DNA from: an uncultured Bifidobacterium sp.
GTDB taxonomy: Bacteria; Actinomycetota; Actinomycetes; Actinomycetales; Bifidobacteriaceae
Assembly (NCBI GenBank): GCA_937876495.1
Contig: CALEGL010000290.1
Span: forward strand, 1-14,569
DNA: 14,569 nucleotides
Reading direction: 5' to 3'
The notes under the pieces are model-generated. The model saw only the letters and a program-made list of their open reading frames with translations, was not told the origin of the DNA and did not search any database. A program made the translations under genes and the position numbers. Within the stretch, counting starts at the first letter, position 1; the number at the start of each line of letters is the position of its first letter. Of the stretch, positions 5,829 to 12,809 are shown one piece after another.

Positions 5829-8294
5829 ATGACCGAAATCACCGCACCGAAGTCGCCCGTCACCTCCGACGAGTTCACCGATGAGATTCGTGAGCAGCTC
5901 AAGTACACGCAGGGCGTGGCGCCGGAGCAGGCGACGGCGGCCGACGTGTACGTCGCGACGGCCGCGGCGGTCCGTCGTCATCTCGTCGATGCCTGGATGA
6001 CCACCCAGAAGGACATGGTCAACGGGAGCACGAAGGCGGTCGGCTATCTCAGCGCCGAGTTCCTCATGGGCAAGCAGCTCTCCAACGCGCTGCTCAACGC
6101 CGGCCTGACCAGCCAGTTCGACGATGCCGTCAAGGCCCTTGGCTTCGAGCCGCAGCAGGTCGTCGACGCCGAGTACGAGCCCGGCCTCGGCAACGGCGGC
6201 CTTGGCCGTCTCGCCGCCTGCTACATCGACTCCCTTGCATCGCTGGGCGTCCCGGCCTTCGGATACGGCATCCAGTACCGCTACGGCATCTTCAGGCAGA
6301 AGTTCGACGACAAGGGCCGTCAGGTGGAGACCCCCGACTACTGGCTCGCCAACGAGGAGCCCTGGGGCCACATCGACTACAACCGCGACCAGCGCGTGAG
6401 CTTCGGCGGCGAGGTCGTCGAGGAGAACGGCCGCCGCGTGTGGAAGCCGTCATGGGCCGTCCGCGCCGTCCCCGTCGACTACATGGTCCCGGGATACGCC
6501 TCCGGCCGCGTCAACACGCTGCGTCTGTGGACCGCGAAGAGCTACGACGAGTTCGACCTGCTCACCTTCAACAGGTCCGACTATCTTGACGCCGTCAAGC
6601 CGCAGGTCAAGGCCGAGGACATCTCGAAGATCCTCTACCCGGAGGACTCCACCCCGCAGGGCAAGGCGCTGCGCCTCGAGCAGCAGTACTTCTTCGTCGC
6701 CGCGTCCATCCACGACGCCATCCGCGTGTTCTACCCGGGCGAGAAGAACCCCGACCTGACCACGTTCCCGAACAAGATCGTCTTCCAGCTCAACGACACG
6801 CATCCCGTGATCGGCATCGCCGAGCTCATGCGCGTGCTCATCGACGAATACGGATACGACTGGGACACCGCCTGGGACATCACCCACCGCACCTTCAACT
6901 ACACCTGCCACACCCTGCTGCCCGAGGCCCTCGAGGTCTGGCCCGCCAAGCTCATCGGCGAGCTGCTTCCGCGGCATCTGGAGATCATCCGCAGGATCAA
7001 CGACCAGTTCGTTGCCGAGCTCAAGGGCAAAGGCGTCTCCGCCGAGCAGATCGAGCGAATGCGCATCTACACCGATGACGAGCAGCCCTCCGTGCGCATG
7101 GCCTACCTGGCCTCCTACGCCGGCTCCTACGTGAACGGCGTGGCCGAGCTGCACTCCGAGCTGCTCAAGGACGTCACCCTCAAGGACTTCTCCGACGTGT
7201 ATCCGCAGAAGTTCACGAACGTGACCAACGGCGTCACCCCGCGGCGTTTCATCCGCCTCGCCAATCCGCGCATGTCCGCCCTCATCACCGAGGGCCTCGG
7301 CACGGACCGCTGGCTGTCCGATCTCGAGCTGCTCAAGGGCCTGGTCCCGCTGGCCGACGACGAGGAGTTCGTCAAGAGGTTCGCGGAGGTCAAGAAGGCC
7401 AATAAGCGCGCCTTCGTACCCTTCGCGAAGAGCCACTACGGCGTCGACCTCGACCCTGACACCATGTTCAACAGCATGATCAAGCGTCTGCACGAGTACA
7501 AGCGCCAGAGTCTGAAGATCCTGTCGATCATCTCCACCTACGCCGACATCAAGAGCGGCAAGGTCGCCGCGGACGACGTGCTCCCGCGCACCGTGCTCTT
7601 CGGCGCCAAGTCCGCCCCGGGCTACGCGATGGCGAAGCTCACCATCCGCCTCATCAACAACGTCGCACGCGTCGTCAACAACGACCCGGACGTCAAGGGC
7701 AAGCTCGCCGTCCACATGCTGCCGAACTACAACATCGAGATGGCCGAGAACCTCATCCCGGCCACCGACCTCGACGAGCAGATCTCCCAGGCCGGCAAGG
7801 AGGCCTCCGGAACGGGCAACATGAAGTTCGCCCTCAACGGAGCGCTCACCGTCGGAACGCTGGACGGCGCGAACGTCGAGATCCGCCAGAGGGTCGGCGC
7901 CGAGAACTTCTTCCTCTTCGGCATGACCGTCGACGAGGTGGACAAGCTCTACGCCGAGGGCTACGACCACGGCGGCTCCCGCAAGTACTACGAGGCCGAC
8001 CCGCGGCTCAAGCAGGCCGTGGACATGGTCGCGGACGGCACCTTCTCGGACGGCGACAAGGACGTCTACAAGGACCTGGTCAACGACTGGCTCACGCATG
8101 ACTACTTCATGACGATGGCCGACTTCGGCGCGTACATGGACATCCAGTCGCAGATCGAGGACACCTACCGTCAGCCGCTCAAGTGGGCCCGCATGGCCGT
8201 ACTCAACGTGGCCAATTCCGGCTACTTCAGCTCCGACCGCTCCATCGAGGACTATCTCGATCGCATCTGGCACACCGCGCCTCTGGCGGCCTGA
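5829..8294 (+). CDS. glgP: Glycogen/starch/alpha-glucan phosphorylase
   Basis: This 821-residue PLP enzyme releases glucose 1-phosphate from the non-reducing ends of glycogen or maltodextrin using phosphate, in the cytoplasm. The PLP signature EASGTGNMKFALNGALT is complete, with the cofactor lysine at residue 666. Other family blocks are present in order: LGNGGLGRLAACYIDSLA, LNDTHP, a THRTFNYTCHTLLPEALE-type block, TNGVTPRRF, RLHEYKRQ and FGAKSAPGYAMAKL. Length is normal for the bacterial family. I chose the ATG at 5829 because AAAGGGAG precedes it at good spacing. An in-frame start at 5775 adds a leader without family similarity. The codon use is strongly biased to C/G third positions and even throughout, as in a highly expressed gene. 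Two strong hairpins follow the stop codon. Confidence 0.97.
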   Translation: MTEITAPKSPVTSDEFTDEIREQLKYTQGVAPEQATAADVYVATAAAVRRHLVDAWMTTQKDMVNGSTKAVGYLSAEFLMGKQLSNALLNAGLTSQFDDAVKALGFEPQQVVDAEYEPGLGNGGLGRLAACYIDSLASLGVPAFGYGIQYRYGIFRQKFDDKGRQVETPDYWLANEEPWGHIDYNRDQRVSFGGEVVEENGRRVWKPSWAVRAVPVDYMVPGYASGRVNTLRLWTAKSYDEFDLLTFNRSDYLDAVKPQVKAEDISKILYPEDSTPQGKALRLEQQYFFVAASIHDAIRVFYPGEKNPDLTTFPNKIVFQLNDTHPVIGIAELMRVLIDEYGYDWDTAWDITHRTFNYTCHTLLPEALEVWPAKLIGELLPRHLEIIRRINDQFVAELKGKGVSAEQIERMRIYTDDEQPSVRMAYLASYAGSYVNGVAELHSELLKDVTLKDFSDVYPQKFTNVTNGVTPRRFIRLANPRMSALITEGLGTDRWLSDLELLKGLVPLADDEEFVKRFAEVKKANKRAFVPFAKSHYGVDLDPDTMFNSMIKRLHEYKRQSLKILSIISTYADIKSGKVAADDVLPRTVLFGAKSAPGYAMAKLTIRLINNVARVVNNDPDVKGKLAVHMLPNYNIEMAENLIPATDLDEQISQAGKEASGTGNMKFALNGALTVGTLDGANVEIRQRVGAENFFLFGMTVDEVDKLYAEGYDHGGSRKYYEADPRLKQAVDMVADGTFSDGDKDVYKDLVNDWLTHDYFMTMADFGAYMDIQSQIEDTYRQPLKWARMAVLNVANSGYFSSDRSIEDYLDRIWHTAPLAA

Positions 8295-8307
8295 GCCGGG
8301 CGTCGGC

Positions 8308-8349
8308 CGGTTCGTGATGATGCGGAAACCCCCACATCATCACGGACCG
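8308..8349 (+). terminator. First hairpin after glgP
   Basis: CGGTTCGTGATGATG (8308-8322) pairs with CATCATCACGGACCG (8335-8349) over 15 positions with a single G-U wobble and a 12-base loop. It starts 14 bases past the glgP stop codon. No T-run follows. Confidence 0.5.
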
Positions 8350-8374
8350 ATGCCATGAGATGTGATGACCTTCA

Positions 8375-8413
8375 CAACGGGGGTCCGTGCCGGTCGGACA
8401 CGGACCCCCGTTG
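8375..8413 (+). terminator. Second hairpin after glgP, strong terminator candidate
   Basis: CAACGGGGGTCCGTG (8375-8389) and CACGGACCCCCGTTG (8399-8413) form a perfect 15-bp stem with a 9-base loop, 81 bases past the glgP stop codon. The downstream sequence (CATATGTCTGTGG) has no proper U-tract, so this may work as a U-less actinobacterial terminator or as a 3' end stabiliser. Confidence 0.65.
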
Positions 8414-8644
8414 CATATGTCTGTGGGTTATGGGTTATTGCCGTGACATGGCCTGATTGCTTCATCGTGGATGGGGGTATTCGCGGTGGCGTATGCGTGC
8501 GCCTGGTTCCATCCGACCATCCCCCGTTCTCCCGCGCGGGTTTCGTGCCATATCAGTCCCCGGCTTGCGATGGGGGCGGCTCCGCTCGGCGGGAGCGTCG
8601 GGTCAGGACTTCGCCGGATGCCGGATGGGGGAGTGAAGACGCCA

Positions 8645-8679
8645 ACGACGGGCGGAATCCGTAGGACCCCGCCCGTCGT
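8645..8679 (-). terminator. Terminator hairpin of the small membrane protein gene
   Basis: ACGACGGGCGG (8645-8655) and CCGCCCGTCGT (8669-8679) make a perfect 11-bp stem with a 13-base loop. In the minus direction it begins 24 bases past the stop codon of the 76-residue gene. It has no U-tract. Confidence 0.6.
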
Positions 8680-8703
8680 CGGAACGTCAGCCGATCGACG
8701 CGT

Positions 8704-8934
8704 TCAGTCGGCGTCGGCCTTCACGTCGGTGTCACCCTCGGAATCCGCATCCGACTTGTCCTCGTCCTTGGACAATCCGAGATCCACCGGAGAGGAGCTG
8801 TTCTCCCACGGTTCCTCCCACGGGTCGTAGTCGGGGTTGCGCTGCTTGTACACGTACAGGCCCACGACGCCGGCGAGAAGGGTGCCGAACAGCAGAGCGA
8901 AGAACTTCCATCCGTTCGAAGACTTGTTCTCCAT
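8704..8934 (-). CDS. Small single-pass membrane protein, unknown function
   Basis: This is a 76-residue protein with one hydrophobic span at about residues 10-29 (FFALLFGTLLAGVVGLYVY). A short K-Q-R-N turn follows, then an acidic-aromatic NPDYDPWEEPWE motif at 33-44 and a highly acidic D/E/S tail. The lack of a signal sequence and the positive charge before the span leave the topology open. AAAGGA stands six bases before the ATG, which makes the start firm. I do not recognise the family. The layout of one span plus a D-P-W motif loosely recalls small origin-proximal actinobacterial membrane proteins such as the DLW-39 group, but I cannot assign it there. The gene is divergent from the rhomboid gene and has its own hairpin terminator and a structured leader. 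Confidence 0.75.
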   Translation of the reverse strand: MENKSSNGWKFFALLFGTLLAGVVGLYVYKQRNPDYDPWEEPWENSSSPVDLGLSKDEDKSDADSEGDTDVKADAD

Positions 8935-8947
8935 GACGAATCCTTTC

Positions 8948-8983
8948 CAGACGGGCTTCGCCGGTCTGTCCGTTCAGACCGGC
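8948..8983 (-). promoter_or_regulatory. Three mutually complementary arms in the leader of the small membrane protein gene
   Basis: GCCGGTCTG (8960-8968) can pair perfectly (9 bp, 6-base loop) with CAGACCGGC (8975-8983). Alternatively it can pair in eight of nine positions with CAGACGGGC (8948-8956) across a three-base loop. In the mRNA the last arm ends one base before the AAAGGA ribosome binding site. The two pairings exclude each other, which is the layout of a simple RNA switch. No ligand is suggested by the sequence. Confidence 0.4.
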
Positions 8984-9068
8984 ACCCTTTCCATCGTAAT
9001 TGCCGGAATGTGATGATTGGGTGCATGGATTCGTCCTCCTCTTTCCCCGCCGAGAATGAAGCGCCGGC

Positions 9069-9074
9069 TAGAGT
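9069..9074 (+). promoter_or_regulatory. Candidate -10 box of a near-leaderless rhomboid mRNA
   Basis: TAGAGT fits the actinobacterial TANNNT -10 pattern and stands seven bases before the ATG at 9082, where transcription would begin at or next to the start codon. No -35 box is evident. The intervening GGAGACC could instead act as a closely placed ribosome binding site. Confidence 0.25.
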
Positions 9075-9081
9075 GGAGACC

Positions 9082-9786
9082 ATGCCGAGAATCGACCGTC
9101 GTAGCATCCGCGCCGCATGGGCCTCCGGAGGACCCGTAATCGTCTGGGCGATCGTCATCCTATGCTCCCTCGTCTGGCTGGCGGAGACGCTGCTGAGGTA
9201 TTTTCTCCCCTCCCTCTATTCCGCGCTGATGCTGGAGGGGATGTTCATCCCTGCGCTGGCCGTAGCACGGCCATGGACGTGGCTGACGGCGCTCTTCCTT
9301 CACGCCCCGACGATTCTGCATGTGCTGTTCAACATGATGACTCTGTGGATGGTGGGCCCCGTTCTGGAGAGGATGCTCGGACACTGGAGGTTCCTGGCAG
9401 TCTATCTCATATGCGGGCTCGGAGGGGCGGTGGGCATGGTCGTCTGGTCGCGAATCACCGGTGACTGGACGATGGCCGCCTATGGAGCCTCAGGGGCGAT
9501 ATTCGGTCTGTTCGGCGTGCTTCTCGTCGTCTATCGCCGTATCGGGGAGGACATCCGCTCGCTGCTTATCTGGATCGGCATCAACATCGCCATGCCCTTC
9601 GTCATCTCCAACGTCGCATGGCAGGCCCATGTCGGCGGGATCGTCACGGGCGTCGTTCTCTCATGGCTTCTTGCCGGCGGGTTCCCTCTGCTCAGGGGAC
9701 GTTCCCTGGCGTTGCGCACTGGGATCTTCGGAACGGCCGTGGTGCTGGCGCTTCTGGCAGGCGCCTATGCATGCCTTGCGCTCTGA
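9082..9786 (+). CDS. Rhomboid family intramembrane serine protease
   Basis: This 234-residue polytopic membrane protein probably cleaves transmembrane substrates within the bilayer. The catalytic pair is visible: Ser137 in YGASGAIFGLFG (the GxSG motif) and His183 in AWQAHVGGIVTGVVLSW. The conserved second-span element HVLFNMMTLWMVGPVLE carries the oxyanion-supporting His/Asn pattern. About six or seven hydrophobic spans are present and there is no extra soluble domain. I chose the ATG at 9082. In-frame ATGs at 9010 and 9025 would add a Ser/Glu-rich leader without a ribosome binding site. The natural substrate is unknown. Known rhomboids act in signalling and membrane-protein quality control. 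The gene is divergent from the small membrane protein gene and is followed by an AT-rich gap with DnaA-box-like sites. Confidence 0.92.
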   Translation: MPRIDRRSIRAAWASGGPVIVWAIVILCSLVWLAETLLRYFLPSLYSALMLEGMFIPALAVARPWTWLTALFLHAPTILHVLFNMMTLWMVGPVLERMLGHWRFLAVYLICGLGGAVGMVVWSRITGDWTMAAYGASGAIFGLFGVLLVVYRRIGEDIRSLLIWIGINIAMPFVISNVAWQAHVGGIVTGVVLSWLLAGGFPLLRGRSLALRTGIFGTAVVLALLAGAYACLAL

Positions 9787-9889
9787 CGAACCGAAACCGG
9801 TGAAGGGGATGCCGTTCGGACGTATGCGGGATGGATCCACGATGTCGGGTGAACGTCCGGTGAATCGCCGCCAAATACTCAGCACGTAG

Positions 9890-10073
9890 TTTTCCACTGC
9901 TGTGGACAATCCTGTGGACAATCGGGGGAAAGACTGCGAATAGTGGAGGATGGCATAAGAGCCATGATTTCTGAACGCAGAAGAATTATTGGAATTCCAA
10001 GGATTCTCTGCGCATATGAGATTTTCTGGACGGAAAGGAAAGTTATCCACATTCCGTTGTTCGGCGTGGAAAA
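9890..10073. other. DnaA-box cluster, candidate origin or DnaA-binding locus
   Basis: TTATCCACA at 10043-10051 is a perfect consensus DnaA box. TGTGGACAA occurs twice, at 9901-9909 and 9913-9921, starting 12 bases apart. Read on the other strand it is TTGTCCACA, the form favoured in high-GC Actinobacteria. TTTTCCACT (9890-9898) and CGTGGAAAA (10065-10073) differ from the consensus in two positions each. The boxes flank an AT-rich core. Clustered boxes beside an AT-rich stretch are the usual make-up of oriC, but neither dnaA nor dnaN is in this window. Confidence 0.5.
9989..10000. repeat. Perfect 12-bp palindrome in the AT-rich gap
   Basis: TTGGAATTCCAA is its own reverse complement. It lies between the two groups of DnaA-box-like sites and could be a binding site for a dimeric protein. 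A chance origin is possible. Confidence 0.4.
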
Positions 10074-10210
10074 CGAGCGCGGGCAATTCGGTTTTCCGGG
10101 AAACGAAGGAATCGGCGAGACGCATCGAGACTTGCGAGCCCGCATTCGATACCCGAACGCAGACCCATTTGACGATTCGAGGAGAGAGGGACATGAAGGC
10201 GTGAAACAAT

Positions 10211-10248
10211 GATGGACCCGGGACTGGTCATGTCGGCCCGGGCCCATC
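10211..10248 (-). terminator. Terminator hairpin of crgA
   Basis: GATGGACCCGGG (10211-10222) pairs with CCCGGGCCCATC (10237-10248) over 12 positions with one mismatch and a 14-base loop. In the minus direction it begins 17 bases past the crgA stop codon and is followed by ATTGTTTCAC, a weak U-tract. Confidence 0.65.
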
Positions 10249-10265
10249 GTGGGAGTGGATGACGG

Positions 10266-10808
10266 TCAGCGCCACCACATGGTCATGATGAAGCCGACCA
10301 TGATGATTCCGAAGGCGATGGCGAGATTCCAGGCGCCGATATTCGGAATGGGATAGTCGCTGTTGAGGTAGTAGACCACCGCCCAGACGAGGCCGATGAT
10401 CATCAGTGCGCAGAACAGCGGAACGAACCAGGAGGGATTGGCCCGCGTTCCCTTGATGGTCTCTTCCACGCGCTTGGTGTTCTCGGCCTGGCGCTGCATC
10501 ATCCGTCGCATCTGGGGAGTGAGTTCGTTCTTGTCCACCGTGGCGTTGAGCACGGCCTGGACCTTGTCCATCGGGATGCCGGCGTCATCGTCGTCGTCAT
10601 CCTCCTCCGATTCGGCTACGTCGTCATCCTCGGCGGCGGATTCGTTCTCCTCATCCCCGGCCTCTGGCCCGGCGTCCTTTGAGGGCTCCCCAGTCTGCGT
10701 CTCGGCTGCTGTTCCGTCCGACGTCGGGAGGTTCTTGGCCTCGGTGGCCGTGGCATCCTCTGCGGTGGTGCCGGTGAGGTCTTCTTCGGACTGATTATCG
10801 TCAGCCAT
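10266..10808 (-). CDS. crgA: Cell division protein CrgA with long acidic N-terminal extension
   Basis: This is a 180-residue membrane protein of the divisome. In Mycobacterium and Streptomyces CrgA binds FtsZ and septal penicillin-binding proteins and helps time septation. The conserved part is the last 84 residues: a basic TPQMRRMMQRQAENTKRVEE stretch at 97-116, first span about 128-148, a short PIPNIGAW outer loop and second span about 159-178 ending in MWWR. Classical CrgA is about 85-95 residues long, so about 95 residues are extra here. The extension is Thr/Ala/Glu-rich and becomes almost purely acidic at 50-75, with a run of seven Asp. It should be cytoplasmic. GGAG precedes the start at nine bases. 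The gene is divergent from the DUF881 gene. Confidence 0.9.
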   Translation of the reverse strand: MADDNQSEEDLTGTTAEDATATEAKNLPTSDGTAAETQTGEPSKDAGPEAGDEENESAAEDDDVAESEEDDDDDDAGIPMDKVQAVLNATVDKNELTPQMRRMMQRQAENTKRVEETIKGTRANPSWFVPLFCALMIIGLVWAVVYYLNSDYPIPNIGAWNLAIAFGIIMVGFIMTMWWR

Positions 10809-10888
10809 GGGCTTAGTCTCCGTTCGTTAGGCTATCAGTCATAATAGTGGTTGGGCTCGAAAGCGGCGAACGCGATGAAGGACGGCAT

Positions 10889-11668
10889 ATGGCGTCGAAA
10901 AGGACCGGGCGGCACAGCGCCAGACGGTCGTGGATCGGTGGAATGGCCGTCTTCGTCGTGGTGGCCATGACCGGTTTCCTCTTCGTCGCCAACGTCCGTG
11001 TCAATCGCACGGCGACGGTGACATCGGACACGGGGGAGATGGTCGCGCAGCGCGTCGAGCGCGTCACGGAGCTCCGTAAGGAGGTCAACTCCCTGAGCTC
11101 CGAGATCAACACGCTGAATTCCTATTCGGGTGCCGGGTCGTCATCGCAGTCGACTTCGGCGGAGGACGCCGGATCGGGAACCATGCTCCCCGCGGTCAAG
11201 GGACCGGGCGTGACGGTCACCTTGGATGATTCCCCCCTGTGGGAGAACATCGTGGGGGATTCCGGGTCAAGCGCTAGCATCAATGACTACGTGGTGCATC
11301 AGCAGGACGTCGAGGCCGTCGTCAACGCTTTGTGGAAGGGCGGAGCGGAGGCCATGATGATCGAGGATCAGCGCGTGCTTTTCAATTCGGCGGTCATCTG
11401 CAAGGGGAATGTCCTTCTGCTGCAGGGGAAGCAGTATTCGCCTCCGTACACGATTTCGGCGATCGGACCCACGAAGGCCATGCTCGCCGCCCTCGACCAG
11501 TCGGACGCGATCGTCACCTACAAGGAGTACGTGGCTGCGCTGGGGCTCGGATGGAACGTGCAGACGAGTGACTCCCTCAAGTTCCCCGAATCGGCGGTTC
11601 TGCTTCAGGCTCTGAAGTATGCGTCCGTCGAGGGGAAGGGTTCCTCGGTCGGAAAGACGGGTGAATGA
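10889..11668 (+). CDS. DUF881 family membrane-anchored protein
   Basis: This is a 259-residue protein with a basic N-terminus, one membrane span at about 15-36, a likely coiled coil at about 52-78 (VAQRVERVTELRKEVNSLSSEIN), a Ser-rich linker and then the DUF881 domain at about 100-245. Recognisable family stretches are GPGVTVTLDDSP, VHQQDVEAVVNALWKGGAEAM and PPYTISAIGP. Most of the protein should face outwards. DUF881 proteins occur next to crgA in Mycobacterium (Rv0012) and Streptomyces, and their biochemical role is unsettled. The start at 10889 has AAGGA six bases ahead. An in-frame ATG at 10847 adds an acidic leader and is less likely. The stop codon is four bases from the sortase gene, so the two are probably co-translated. 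Confidence 0.88.
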   Translation: MASKRTGRHSARRSWIGGMAVFVVVAMTGFLFVANVRVNRTATVTSDTGEMVAQRVERVTELRKEVNSLSSEINTLNSYSGAGSSSQSTSAEDAGSGTMLPAVKGPGVTVTLDDSPLWENIVGDSGSSASINDYVVHQQDVEAVVNALWKGGAEAMMIEDQRVLFNSAVICKGNVLLLQGKQYSPPYTISAIGPTKAMLAALDQSDAIVTYKEYVAALGLGWNVQTSDSLKFPESAVLLQALKYASVEGKGSSVGKTGE

Positions 11669-11672
11669 TGCG

Positions 11673-12797
11673 ATGAGGCGCGCTTCACATCGTCGATGGC
11701 AGAGGGACGATGCCCAGTCGTCCGGCAGACATGAGAACGGCGCGGTGTACACGTTTCTGGGGGTCATCGGTGAGATTCTCCTGACGATGGCGGCGATCTG
11801 CGCGCTATACGTGGCATGGCAGCTGTGGTGGACGGGAGTGCAATCCGAGCAGATGCAGGAACGCACCCGGCAGAGCGCGTCCTGGTCCGCTCCGGCGTCC
11901 TCCGCCTCCGGAGGCGTGAATATTGCAAGCCCTCAGAAGGGTTCCGCGCCTGTTCAGCCCGTGTCAGCGACGACGGGTGAGTTCATGGCGGAGGTTTATA
12001 TTCCACGATTCGGGGATTCCTGGTCGCGAAATCTGGTTCAGGGCACCGCCCTCGCGCAACTCAACATGCATGGGTTCGGCCATTACGTGAATTCGCAGAT
12101 GCCCGGACAGATAGGGAACTTCGCCATCGCCGCGCACCGTAACGGCTACGGTCAGTCATTGGGCGACATCGACAAGCTCAGAAAAGGCGATGCGATTATC
12201 ATCCGGACCAAGGACTACTGGTACGTGTATACCTACACGTCCCATGAGATCGTGCTTCCCACGGATGTCAGGGTCATAGCGTCCAATCCGCAGGACCCGA
12301 CCGCCAAGGCAACCAAGCGGTTGATCACCATGACGTCCTGCGAGCCGAAATATTCCTATGCGACGCATAGATGGATCGCCTACGGGAAACTCAAGTACTG
12401 GGCTAAGGTGTCCGATGGGATTCCGCAGGAACTTGCATCGACCGATTCCTCGGGTACGGTGACGTTCACTGCCGAATCGGCTGATTCAACCGCCCTCATT
12501 TCGTTGCCGTCGCTTGACAGAATCATCATGATGATGCTTGTCGTGTATGCGGTGCTATTCGTGGCGGCAGCCGTGGCATGGGGATGGCCGGCTCTTTCCT
12601 CGACAAAACGGAGACGTGGCGGAACGGGGATGTACGGCTGGCTGCTGAGGATCCAGCCGGGCGCGGTCCCGATTCGTGTGCTGCTTGTGCTTGTGCTTCT
12701 GATGGCTTTCGCCGCCGCCCTTTTCGAATGGACGTTCCCTTGGGCCGCCTCCACCATCCCCTACCTTCGCAGCATGTCCAATTACGTGACTGTTTAG
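11673..12797 (+). CDS. Sortase, class E-like, with two extra C-terminal membrane spans
   Basis: This is a 374-residue transpeptidase-type protein that should anchor surface proteins to the cell wall. After a basic start there is a membrane span at about 26-53, then a Ser/Pro-rich linker and the sortase barrel from about 105. The catalytic residues are His155 (NFAIAAHRNG), Cys223 (ITMTSCEPKYS) and Arg233 (THRWIAYG), so the enzyme looks intact. Two further spans at about 284-307 and 336-354 follow the catalytic domain. A second in-frame start, GTG at 11661, overlaps the end of the DUF881 gene and is possible. The position between DUF881 and TrpG/PabA genes near crgA and a PASTA kinase matches the class E sortase loci of Streptomyces. 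The sorting motif of its substrates cannot be read here. Confidence 0.88.
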   Translation: MRRASHRRWQRDDAQSSGRHENGAVYTFLGVIGEILLTMAAICALYVAWQLWWTGVQSEQMQERTRQSASWSAPASSASGGVNIASPQKGSAPVQPVSATTGEFMAEVYIPRFGDSWSRNLVQGTALAQLNMHGFGHYVNSQMPGQIGNFAIAAHRNGYGQSLGDIDKLRKGDAIIIRTKDYWYVYTYTSHEIVLPTDVRVIASNPQDPTAKATKRLITMTSCEPKYSYATHRWIAYGKLKYWAKVSDGIPQELASTDSSGTVTFTAESADSTALISLPSLDRIIMMMLVVYAVLFVAAAVAWGWPALSSTKRRRGGTGMYGWLLRIQPGAVPIRVLLVLVLLMAFAAALFEWTFPWAASTIPYLRSMSNYVTV

Positions 12798-12809
12798 CGC
12801 GAAGGATGG

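Larger units (their letters stand above)
8295..8703. other. Intergenic region after glgP (409 bp)
   Basis: No convincing gene lies here. The open frames on the plus strand are low-similarity shadows. The region contains the two glgP 3' hairpins, a smaller stem at 8579-8596 (GCTCCGC with GCGGGAGC, one bulged G) and the terminator of the minus-strand gene at 8645-8679. The stretch 8414-8578 shows nothing I can name. Confidence 0.5.
9787..10265. other. AT-rich intergenic region with DnaA-box-like sites (479 bp)
   Basis: No convincing gene is present. Short frames on both strands here have no family features. The part from about 9940 to 10080 is much richer in A and T than the rest of the window. 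It holds DnaA-box-like sequences at 9901-9909, 9913-9921 and 10043-10051, weaker ones at 9890-9898 and 10065-10073, a 12-bp perfect palindrome at 9989-10000 and the crgA terminator at 10211-10248. It may be a replication-initiator binding region or an origin. Confidence 0.6.

Noticed and set aside
6450..8273. 607-codon minus-strand frame opposite glgP
   Set aside because: It covers a complete phosphorylase with all family motifs. The antisense translation is Val/Asp/Gly/Leu-rich, a product of strong third-position G/C bias.
8414..8578. Possible small RNA or tRNA after glgP
   Set aside because: I looked for a cloverleaf with a GGTTCRA-type arm and found none; no clear promoter-terminator pair encloses it.
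8362..8830. Plus-strand frames after glgP
   Set aside because: They begin inside or close to the glgP 3' hairpins, run over the terminator and the antisense of the small membrane protein gene, and show no domain.
9943..10212. 89-codon plus-strand frame and overlapping minus-strand frames in the AT-rich gap
   Set aside because: No ribosome binding site, no recognisable domain, and codon use unlike the neighbours. The DnaA-box-like content explains the region better.
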